Position numbers and translations under genes: made by a program
The notes under the pieces: generated by a model
Seen by the model: the letters and a program-made list of their open reading frames with translations, nothing else
What the model was told of the DNA's origin: nothing
Databases searched by the model: none
From: Vreelandella azerica
GTDB lineage: Bacteria > Pseudomonadota > Gammaproteobacteria > Pseudomonadales > Halomonadaceae
Assembly (NCBI RefSeq): GCF_013112225.1
Contig: NZ_JABFHI010000004.1
Location: forward strand, 248,001 to 312,000
Reading direction: 5' to 3'
DNA: 64,000 bases
Part shown: positions 54,709 through 62,419 of the stretch, in pieces
Layout of the letters: each line of letters starts with the position of its first letter
Numbering within the stretch: the first letter of the stretch is position 1

Positions 54709-56007
54709 ATGCCCGAATCGCTCCACCAACAGCAATCTGACCACCTGCAGCATTTGCTTAACGCCTACCGCTCATTGATGAGCCAGTTCAACCTGGATGC
54801 CATTGCCATCTACAGCGGGCATCCGAGCGCACATTATGCGGATGACCAGCTGGCCAACTTCCAGGCTTACGGCCATTTCGTGCATTGGGTGCCGCTGGTG
54901 GATGCTGCGCATAGCTGGCTGGTGATTCACCCGGATGCAAGGCCCACCCTCCACCTGCACGCACCGGCTGATTTCTGGCATCAGCCCACTACCCTGCCAG
55001 AAGAGCCCTGGGTCGGTGAGTTTGAAGTGGTGTTGTGCAACGACATCCAGACACCCCAGCTGAGCCAGAACAGCGCCTGGATCGGCGATGCGGCAGCGCT
55101 TGAGCAGGCCGGCTTGGCAGTGCCTGAGGGCGCTGCCAACCCCCATTCCCTGTTACTGGCTCTGGATGAGCTGAGGGTGATCAAAAGCGACTATGAAATC
55201 AGCTGCATCCGTGAAGCCAACCGTCTGGCCATGGCCGGCCATCAGGCAGCGCATGCCGCCTTTGCCGGGGCTGCCAGCGAGCTGGATATTCAGCTCGCCT
55301 ACCTCGCGGCCAGCCGTCAGCGTGAATCCCAGCTGCCTTACGCCAGCATCGTGGGCATGAATGAACATGCGGGCATTCTGCATTACCAACACTACAACGC
55401 CCAGACGACCCATCAGCGGTTCAGCCTGCTGGTAGATGCAGGGAGCCGCTATCGCGGTTACAGCGCCGATATCACCCGCACCCATCTGGGCCCGGATGCC
55501 CCTGCCCTGTTTGAGGCCCTGATTGACGCCCTGCATGATCTGAAAGATCAGCTGATCGAAAAAGCCAAACCCGGCCAACGCTTCACTGCCCTGCAGGAAG
55601 AAATGCATCAGTCCCTGGCGGACATTCTTATTCACCATGACCTGTATCGCGGCAGCGCCGAGTCGGCGGTTAGTGAAGGCGTCACCCGCGCCTTCTGCCC
55701 CCACGGCTTGGGGCATCTGCTGGGCATTCAGGTTCACGATGTGGCTGGGCTACGCACCCCCGCTGGCGAGCCAGCACCCGCACCGTCTGAACACCCGGCT
55801 CTGCGCCTGACCCGGGAACTGGAAGTGGGCATGGTCATTACCATCGAGCCGGGGCTTTACTTCATTCCCATGCTATTGGCGCCCTTGCGTCAACAATCAC
55901 TGCCCATCAACTGGATTCTGGTCGAGCAACTTACGCCCTGCGGCGGTATTCGCATCGAAGACAATATTGTGATTACAGAAAATGGCCACGAGAATCTGAC
56001 GCCCTGA
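54709..56007 (+). CDS. pepQ: Xaa-Pro dipeptidase PepQ
   Basis: 432 residues. M24 metallopeptidase that splits dipeptides with C-terminal proline. Metal ligands are Asp in LLVDAGSRY and SADITRTH, His in PHGLGHLLGIQVHD, and Glu in ITIEPGLYF and GGIRIEDNIV. Similar to E. coli PepQ along its length, including RVIKSDYEISCIREAN. ATG at 54709 follows GAAAGG; the longer frame overlaps lysR. Its neighbours import peptides, so the block covers both uptake and hydrolysis. Confidence 0.93.
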   Translation: MPESLHQQQSDHLQHLLNAYRSLMSQFNLDAIAIYSGHPSAHYADDQLANFQAYGHFVHWVPLVDAAHSWLVIHPDARPTLHLHAPADFWHQPTTLPEEPWVGEFEVVLCNDIQTPQLSQNSAWIGDAAALEQAGLAVPEGAANPHSLLLALDELRVIKSDYEISCIREANRLAMAGHQAAHAAFAGAASELDIQLAYLAASRQRESQLPYASIVGMNEHAGILHYQHYNAQTTHQRFSLLVDAGSRYRGYSADITRTHLGPDAPALFEALIDALHDLKDQLIEKAKPGQRFTALQEEMHQSLADILIHHDLYRGSAESAVSEGVTRAFCPHGLGHLLGIQVHDVAGLRTPAGEPAPAPSEHPALRLTRELEVGMVITIEPGLYFIPMLLAPLRQQSLPINWILVEQLTPCGGIRIEDNIVITENGHENLTP

Positions 56008-56047
56008 CCCGTTGTCATAGCGTCCATAAGGCATAAAAGGCAGGTAT

Positions 56048-56070
56048 AAAAAAGGCCCCCGAAGGGGACC
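56048..56070 (-). terminator. terminator-like hairpin facing leftward after pepQ
   Basis: On the minus strand GGTCCCC-TTC-GGGGGCC followed by TTTTTTAT. The T-run is on the minus strand although both neighbouring genes read rightward, so it would stop antisense transcription into pepQ rather than end pepQ mRNA. Confidence 0.6.
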
Positions 56071-56284
56071 AGGTGGAGCACGCCAGCTCACTCGGTGTAT
56101 CGTTGCCAGAGCAAATACAGGTTAGTCTGAAATGACGCTGTATGTTGCGTGGCAGCGATGTAGACGGCGACTTATCCGCCTTGTACTTTATATACTGCGA
56201 CTTACGTGCCAAAAAATAATTATCTTTTTATTTTTATATAGTTAAAAATAAATCTATTTCTTCAAGCCAGCTACTGGGTGTTGA
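56071..56284. other. AT-rich upstream region of the MoxR gene
   Basis: About 210 bases with no supported gene; the part from 56210 to 56265 is strongly AT-rich. Together with the repeat array that follows, it probably contains the promoter of the MoxR/VWA pair. Confidence 0.45.
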
Positions 56285-56345
56285 TGCACTGCAACACGCA
56301 CTCTGGCAGTGCAAAAAATTGCTGCACTGCCACATGGCAGTGCAG
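56285..56345. promoter_or_regulatory. array of four alternating inverted decamers (operator candidate)
   Basis: TGCACTGCAA (56285), TGGCAGTGCA (56304), TGCACTGCCA (56323) and TGGCAGTGCA (56335). The last two make a perfect 11-base-arm inverted repeat, CTGCACTGCCA-CA-TGGCAGTGCAG (56322-56345); the middle two also pair perfectly. Located about 75-135 bases upstream of the MoxR start. No T-run follows, so I read it as protein-binding sites rather than a terminator. Confidence 0.6.
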
Positions 56346-56420
56346 CGCTTCTGTCAAGACATCCTTATTCTCCTCACGTACACTTGTTTGAATTCAGTTC
56401 TCACTCGTTAAGGAACCGCC

Positions 56421-57275
56421 ATGGCGTTTGAATCCACGTCCTCCTACATTGCTACCGATGCCCTCAAGCAAGCCGTCAATGCTGCCGTTGTGCTGGAGCG
56501 GCCGCTTTTGATCAAGGGTGAGCCGGGCACCGGTAAGACCCTGCTGGCCGAGGAGCTGGCCGAATCCTTGGGTACCCGCCTGATCACCTGGCATATCAAG
56601 TCCAGCACCAAGGCGGCCCAGGGGCTTTATGAGTACGACGCCGTCAGCCGCCTGCGCGATTCGCAGCTCGGGGTAGAAGGGGTGGAAAATGTCGGCAACT
56701 ACATCAAGCCCGGCAAGCTGTGGGAAGCCTTCAGCGCCGGTGAGCGCGTGGTGTTGCTGATTGATGAAATCGACAAGGCGGACATCGAGTTCCCCAACGA
56801 TCTGCTGCAAGAGCTCGACCGTATGGAGTTTCACGTCTATGAGACCGGCGAAACCATTCGTGCCGAGCAGCGTCCGATCATCGTGATCACCTCGAATAAC
56901 GAAAAAGAGCTGCCGGATGCGTTTCTGCGCCGCTGTTTCTTCCACTACATCGAATTCCCTGACCGCGAGACCATGCAGGCGATTGTGGACGTTCACTTCC
57001 CCGATATTGCGCCCCGTCTGGTCAGCGAAGCGCTGGAAGTCTTCTTTGATTTACGCGGCGCACCAGGGCTTAAGAAAAAGCCTTCGACCTCCGAACTGGT
57101 TGATTGGCTGAAACTGCTGATGGCCGACGAGCTGGCCCAGCAAGCCCTTTATCACCGCGACCCGGTCAAGGCCCTCCCGCCGATGGCAGGTGCGCTGGTC
57201 AAGAACGAGCAGGATACCCAACTGCTTGAACGGCTAGCCTTCATGCTGCGTCGCCAGAAGAACACGGGGCGCTAA
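56421..57275 (+). CDS. MoxR-type AAA+ ATPase
   Basis: 284 residues. Walker A GEPGTGKT near 32, Walker B LLIDEIDKAD near 113, sensor-1 VITSNNEKELPDAFLRRC. MoxR proteins act as chaperone-like remodelers for metalloenzymes or complexes, usually with a VWA partner, and such a partner follows three bases downstream. Target unknown. ATG preceded by AAGGAA. Confidence 0.9.
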   Translation: MAFESTSSYIATDALKQAVNAAVVLERPLLIKGEPGTGKTLLAEELAESLGTRLITWHIKSSTKAAQGLYEYDAVSRLRDSQLGVEGVENVGNYIKPGKLWEAFSAGERVVLLIDEIDKADIEFPNDLLQELDRMEFHVYETGETIRAEQRPIIVITSNNEKELPDAFLRRCFFHYIEFPDRETMQAIVDVHFPDIAPRLVSEALEVFFDLRGAPGLKKKPSTSELVDWLKLLMADELAQQALYHRDPVKALPPMAGALVKNEQDTQLLERLAFMLRRQKNTGR

Positions 57276-57278
57276 GCC

Positions 57279-58456
57279 ATGTTTATCGGCCTGTTTGAAA
57301 CGCTGAAACGTGCTGGCGTGCCGGTGTCGCTGCGCGAGCTGCTGGACTTACACGCTGTCGTTGAACGTGGCGTGGTGTTTGCCGATATGGAAGCTTTCTA
57401 TCAGGTGGCACGCACCGTCATGGTCAAGGATGAGCGTCATTTCGACCGTTTTGATCGCGCCTTTGCGGCCTGGTTCAAGGGCATTGAGGATATGGATGCC
57501 GCCATTGACGCCCTGATCCCCGATGAATGGCTGCGCCGTGAGTTCGAAAAACAGCTCAGTGATGAAGAAAAGGCCAAAATCGAATCCCTGGGCGGGCTGG
57601 AACAACTGATCGACACCTTCAAAAAACGCCTTGAAGAGCAGAAAGAGCGCCATGCGGGGGCAATAAGTGGATTGGTACCGGCGGCACCAGCCCATTTGGT
57701 GCCTATGGCTACAACCCGGAAGGCATTCGCATCGGCCAGGATGGCTCCCGCCATCGGCGCGCGGTCAAGGTGTGGGATGAGCGTCGCTTTCGCGATTACG
57801 ATGATTCTCTGGAGCTTGGCACCCGCAATATCAAGATGGCACTGCGCCGCTTGCGCAAGTTTGCCCGTCAAGGGGCGCTCGAAGAATTTGATATCGACAG
57901 CACCATTCGTGAAACCGCCCGGGATGCGGGTCTGCTGAATATCCAGATGCGCCCAGAGCGCCACAACGCCGTCAAGATTCTGCTGTTTCTCGATGTTGGT
58001 GGTTCCATGGATGACCATATCCGCGTCTGCGAGGAGCTGTTTTCCGCCGCACGCTCGGAGTTCAAACATCTTGAGCACTATTACTTTCATAACTGCCTGT
58101 ATGAAGGCGTCTGGAAAAACAATCGCCGTCGTGGCAATGAACGACTTCCGACCATGGACGTTTTGCATACCTACGGGGATGACTATCAGGTCGTGGTGGT
58201 CGGCGATGCTGCGATGTCGCCCTATGAAATCACCCACCCGGGTGGCAGTGTCGAACACTTCAACGAGGAAGCCGGCGGCATCTGGTTAAAGCGCCTGACG
58301 GAAACGTTTCCACGCCTGGCGTGGCTCAACCCCATGCCACCACGGGCCTGGGAAACTACCTATTCTACCCAACTGATTCGCGAGCTGATTGACGGCCGCA
58401 TGTACCCGATGACATTGGAGGGCCTGGAAGCGGCGATGAGCCAACTGGCCCGCTAA
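57279..58456 (+). CDS. VWA-domain protein, CoxE-like (frameshifted in assembly)
   Basis: About 392 residues when corrected. N-terminal helical region (LFETLKRAGVPVSLRELLDLH), then a VWA domain with MIDAS-like LFLDVGGSMDDH near 240, where the usual DxSxS is DVGGS as seen in this subfamily. C-terminal YEITHPGGSVEHFNEEAG and MPPRAWETTYSTQLI match CoxE-like VWA proteins paired with MoxR ATPases. The frame breaks in a G5 run at 57656-57660 (needs G6: ERHAGGNKWIGTGGTSPFGAYGYN). Substrate of the pair is not evident from neighbours. Confidence 0.87.
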
Positions 58457-58607
58457 AACGCTGAATCAATGCCTGTAATAGCATTTTGATCATGTAAAAC
58501 CGCTGCCATGTGCTACCCTCATAAATGAGTTTGTTAAGCATTTGTAAGTTTTAATATGTCAGTTTTTAAACAGTAGACAACAACAGATAACAATAGGAAC
58601 GCCCGTA

Positions 58608-59789
58608 ATGAGTCGAGAAGTCGTTGTATTAAGTGCCGTACGTTCTGCCATTGGCGCCTTTGGTGGCGGATTAAGCTCCATAGAACCCCATGAGCTGGCA
58701 GGCCAGGTCATGAAAGAGGCGGTCAACCGTTCCCAGGTGGATGCCGCCTTGATCAACTATGTCACTGTGGGCAACTGCATCCCTACCGATTCCCGCTTTG
58801 CCTATGTTGCACGCGTTGCCTCCATTCAGGCCGGGCTGCCGATGGATTCCGTCGCCATGGCGGTTAACCGCCTGTGCAGCTCTGGTTTGCAGGCCATCGT
58901 GACCACTGCCCAGAACATCATGCTGGGTGATTGCGACTATGGCGTCGGGGGCGGCGTTGAAGTGATGTCGCGGGGTGGTTACCTGTCACCCGCCATGCGC
59001 TCAGGGGCACGGATGGGCGATACCAGCATGGTTGACATGATGGTGGCTACTCTGAATGACCCATTCGGGGTTGGGCACATGGGTATAACTGCTGAGAATC
59101 TGGCCGAAAAGTGGGATATCAGCCGCGAGGAGCAGGACGCCTTTGCAGTCGAGTCCCACGCCCGCGCAACCCGCGCCATTGAGGAAGGACGCTTCAAGTC
59201 ACAGATCGTCCCGATCACCTTTGAGACCCGCAAGGGCACCGTCGTCGTCGATACCGATGAGCATGTAAAACCGGGCACCAGCATGGAAAGCCTGGGGAAA
59301 ATGCGCCCGGCCTTCAAGAAAGACGGCACCGTCACTGCCGGTAATGCCTCAGGCATTAACGATGGCGCCGCTTTTATGGTGCTGGCGTCTGCAGAGGCGG
59401 CCGAAAGTGCCGGACACAAGCCGATTGCCCGCGTGGTGTCATACGCGGTGGCCGGGGTGCCGAATGAGATCATGGGTGAAGGGCCCATCCCTGCCTCGCG
59501 TCTGGCACTGGAAAAAGCTGGCCTGTCGCTTGACGATATGGATGTGATTGAATCTAACGAAGCCTTTGCCGCTCAGGCACTGGCCGTCGCCAAGGGGCTG
59601 GGGCTGGACATGCAGAAAACCAATCCGAATGGCGGCGCCATTGCATTGGGGCACCCGGTGGGTTGTTCCGGGGCCTTTATCGCCACCAAGGCGCTCTATG
59701 AGCTTGAGCGTACCGGTGGACACTATGCGCTGGTTACCATGTGTATTGGCGGCGGCCAGGGGATTGCGACCATTTTTGAGCGCCTGTAA
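58608..59789 (+). CDS. acetyl-CoA C-acetyltransferase (beta-ketothiolase, BktB-like)
   Basis: 393 residues. Thiolase with acyl-accepting Cys in NRLCSSGLQAI near 90, GHPVGCSGA near 350 and CIGGGQGIA near 380. Could serve PHA precursor supply, ketone-body or fatty-acid metabolism; no pathway partner sits beside it. Starts at ATG 58608 after AATAGGAACG. Followed by a strong terminator. Confidence 0.92.
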   Translation: MSREVVVLSAVRSAIGAFGGGLSSIEPHELAGQVMKEAVNRSQVDAALINYVTVGNCIPTDSRFAYVARVASIQAGLPMDSVAMAVNRLCSSGLQAIVTTAQNIMLGDCDYGVGGGVEVMSRGGYLSPAMRSGARMGDTSMVDMMVATLNDPFGVGHMGITAENLAEKWDISREEQDAFAVESHARATRAIEEGRFKSQIVPITFETRKGTVVVDTDEHVKPGTSMESLGKMRPAFKKDGTVTAGNASGINDGAAFMVLASAEAAESAGHKPIARVVSYAVAGVPNEIMGEGPIPASRLALEKAGLSLDDMDVIESNEAFAAQALAVAKGLGLDMQKTNPNGGAIALGHPVGCSGAFIATKALYELERTGGHYALVTMCIGGGQGIATIFERL

Positions 59790-59836
59790 AAGTTAGTTCT
59801 ACTGTGTCATAGAACAAGTCACTGGCAATACAAATC

Positions 59837-59880
59837 AAAAAAAAAAACCGGCGGGCTTTATTGAGCCTGCCGGTTTTTTG
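59837..59880. terminator. bidirectional terminator between thiolase and permease
   Basis: A run of A, then AACCGGCGGGCTTTATTGAGCCTGCCGGTT (split stem with a small internal mismatch), then TTTTTTG. It serves both convergent genes. Confidence 0.92.
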
Positions 59881-59907
59881 TTTAGCTAGGTCTGTCGACA
59901 TAGCAGC

Positions 59908-61311
59908 TTAGTTAGCCGGTTTTTCCTCTGCTTCTTCTACCGCCATATCATCTTCAACATGGATCGGCTCATCGGCTTCATCCTCAGCGTGGCGACGTGA
60001 ACGGTGCTCGATCATCAGATACAGCACCACGCCAACGCCCAGCCCCCAGGCGGCGCCATGGGTTGCCAACACCACACCCATGATACCGGCAACGCCCATG
60101 GCGGTAGCGTTCTTGATCTGCTCAACGGCCACGGCAATACACAGGTAACCGGTAATCAACAGGGTAATTGACAGCGCAATCGGCAATACCGGGCGGAAAA
60201 GGGTAACCAGCGGCAGCAGGAACAGCGCCAAAAAGCCGACAATCCAGAAAACCGAAGCCCCTGAGTAGATGGTATCCATGGCACCACGCCCGTAACGGTA
60301 GCGCTCGGCAATGGTGGCCATGGCACCGGTAAACAGTGGCCCTGCAAGACCCGGGTAAGGGGCAAGGAAGGAATGCATCAGGTTACGCAGGCCGGTAATC
60401 AGGTGAACGCGATCAACATTCACTTCGATTTTTTCATCCGGACGCAGGTGATCAACGCGCTTGATCAGGCTCTGGCCGACGATGATGTCACCAAAGGCAA
60501 TGATATAGGCAATGATAGCCGTTGGAATCGCCGCCAACAAAAGCTCTATGCCCGGCAGGCCAATATTGAAGGGCAGATACGCCCAGATGCCGCCAAAATC
60601 AGGTATCGCAATGCCCCACTCAACGCTTGGCATCGGGTATTCACCTACGCCCCAACCAATCGCCATAGTCACCAGCATGCCCGGCACCATGCCATAGGCA
60701 GCGATGTTACGCGCCCAGCGGAATTTTTCAGTCAGGTCACGAAACGATAGAGAAAACAGCACATAAAGTGTTATCAGGCCACCGATACCCAGGGAAATAG
60801 GCGTTTCATACAGACGCCCGCCTTCACTGATCTCACCGCTGATAGCAGCAATACCCGCGCCAAGCAGAATGCCCGCCTTGATTGAATCCGGTACGCTGTT
60901 AACCAGCTTTGTTCCCAGCCGGGTCACCGCCATAAACAGAAAAATCAGAGTGACCATCAGCTGCAGGGCTACCATGGCACGAATGGCTTCAGGCCCCGGT
61001 TCAAACTGGCCAATAAACAACAAAACCACGGGAATTGCCGGGGTAATCCAGCCCGCTACAAAGGGCACCCCTAAAAGCGGTGGCAGGATAAAGCCGATGC
61101 CGCATACGACCACGTAGGCAAGTGCTACCTCATAAGGAAGCCCAAGATACTGCTCCAGCAGCGGTATCATGCCCAGACCGATGACAAACATGACCAGCGC
61201 CTGGATGGTCTCGGGAATTTCCCAACGGAAATGGATAAAGGGCAGGCGAAGCTTGAAAGGGCCAAGCGGCCAGTAGGGATGTTCTTCCCCGTATTTACGT
61301 TTAAGCAGCAC
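59908..61311 (-). CDS. NCS2-like permease (xanthine/uracil or SulP-related)
   Basis: 467 residues with 12-14 membrane segments, beginning GTG at 61311 (GAGGAAA upstream). Features of the UraA/SulP seven-plus-seven inverted-repeat fold: glycine-rich stretches, and PTAIIAYIIAFGDIIVGQSL before the last third. The C-terminus is a long acidic cytoplasmic tail (EDEADEPIHVEDDMAVEEAEEKPAN, partly). Substrate is not clear; purine or organic-anion transport is a guess from fold. Convergent with the thiolase gene. Confidence 0.7.
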   Translation of the reverse strand: MLLKRKYGEEHPYWPLGPFKLRLPFIHFRWEIPETIQALVMFVIGLGMIPLLEQYLGLPYEVALAYVVVCGIGFILPPLLGVPFVAGWITPAIPVVLLFIGQFEPGPEAIRAMVALQLMVTLIFLFMAVTRLGTKLVNSVPDSIKAGILLGAGIAAISGEISEGGRLYETPISLGIGGLITLYVLFSLSFRDLTEKFRWARNIAAYGMVPGMLVTMAIGWGVGEYPMPSVEWGIAIPDFGGIWAYLPFNIGLPGIELLLAAIPTAIIAYIIAFGDIIVGQSLIKRVDHLRPDEKIEVNVDRVHLITGLRNLMHSFLAPYPGLAGPLFTGAMATIAERYRYGRGAMDTIYSGASVFWIVGFLALFLLPLVTLFRPVLPIALSITLLITGYLCIAVAVEQIKNATAMGVAGIMGVVLATHGAAWGLGVGVVLYLMIEHRSRRHAEDEADEPIHVEDDMAVEEAEEKPAN

Positions 61312-61606
61312 GACGTTTCCTCACGGTGTCTGGTTGTTCATTATCGAATCCTCATGGCTATTGTTATTATTGGTTGGAGCTGTTTTACGTGGCTGAAAGC
61401 CAGGAGAACATTCGACCTTTCGTGCATTGCAGCACGAACACCCCACCAGCGAGTGTCGACAATCACAGTGAGAAAAAAGCTAAAAGTGTCTAAATAACGC
61501 CAAAATCGCTATATAAAACTCGAAAACCGGCTTATCTGTCGACAAGCGAAAATTCCTCACAGCGCCTTTACGTAAACGTCATTCTTTGGTCTTAACCCCT
61601 GATTTA
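61312..61606. other. intergenic region upstream of the permease
   Basis: About 295 bases, AT-rich in its right half, no supported gene. Probably carries the promoter for the leftward permease gene and the downstream end of the racemase transcript. No clear terminator hairpin was seen. Confidence 0.45.
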
Positions 61607-62299
61607 TCATGTAAGCGCCCATTCAACGCCGTTTTTTGCATGCAGGAAGGTGGTGTCATACAGCGCAACAGTGGTGTCATGCTGATTGATCAATAAACCG
61701 ATCTCCGTACAGCCCAGAATAACCCCTCCAACACCGCGTCGATGCAGATCTTCCACTACGTCCAGATACGCCGCGCGGGAGTTATTATCCAGCACACCCC
61801 GGCATAGTTCCTGGTAGATAATCCGGTGAACCTCCTCACGCTGAGCATCATTCGGCACCAGCACGGTAATCCCCTGGGCTTCCAGGCGCTCGCGGTAAAA
61901 TGCCTGTTCCATAGTAAATCGGGTGCCTAAAAGCCCAACGGTTTGAACGCCATCCTCCAGCAACGCCTGTGCTGTGGCATCGGCAATATGTAACAGCGGA
62001 ATGGACAGCGCAGCTTCTACCTTTGGTGCAACACGGTGCATGGTGTTGGTGCCAATTATCAGGCCGTCAGCGCCAGCGGCTTCGACCCGAAGGGCATGCT
62101 TGACCAGTAAATCCGCCAGAGCATCCCACTGCCCTGCCCGCTGCAAGACTTCAACGTCGGCAAAATCCAGACTATCGAGAATTACCTTTGCCGAGTGCAG
62201 GCCGCCCAGACGCTGTGCAACCTGCTGATTAAGCAATCGATAATAGGTCTGAGTAGATTCCCAGCTCATGCCACCCAAAAGGCCAAGAGTTTTCATCAT
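61607..62299 (-). CDS. ygeA: aspartate/glutamate racemase (YgeA-like)
   Basis: 230 residues. Cofactor-free racemase fold: GLLGGMSWESTQTYYRLLN at the start, first catalytic segment GTNTMHR near 83-89 and second VILGCTEIGLL near 193-203. As I recall for E. coli YgeA, the pair is Thr plus Cys rather than two Cys, and this protein follows that pattern (T84). Start at ATG 62299 or the adjacent 62296, after AAGGAT. D-amino-acid supply is plausible; no partner gene nearby. Confidence 0.86.
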   Translation of the reverse strand: MMKTLGLLGGMSWESTQTYYRLLNQQVAQRLGGLHSAKVILDSLDFADVEVLQRAGQWDALADLLVKHALRVEAAGADGLIIGTNTMHRVAPKVEAALSIPLLHIADATAQALLEDGVQTVGLLGTRFTMEQAFYRERLEAQGITVLVPNDAQREEVHRIIYQELCRGVLDNNSRAAYLDVVEDLHRRGVGGVILGCTEIGLLINQHDTTVALYDTTFLHAKNGVEWALT

Positions 62300-62419
62300 C
62301 CGATCCTTGCTAGTCCATGTATTAACGTATGTTGTTATTCAACTATTCAGGCACGAGGATATTCTGGCTACACTCATAATAATGCAAGCAAACATAACCA
62401 CTCAAAAAAGCGTCCGGGA

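Noticed and set aside
61607..62299. Missing catalytic Cys in the Asp/Glu racemase (GTNTMH instead of a Cys-N-T motif)
   Set aside because: As I recall, E. coli YgeA itself has Thr at this position with Cys only in the second motif. The pattern here (T84 plus GCTEIG) is the same, so it is a normal YgeA-type active site.
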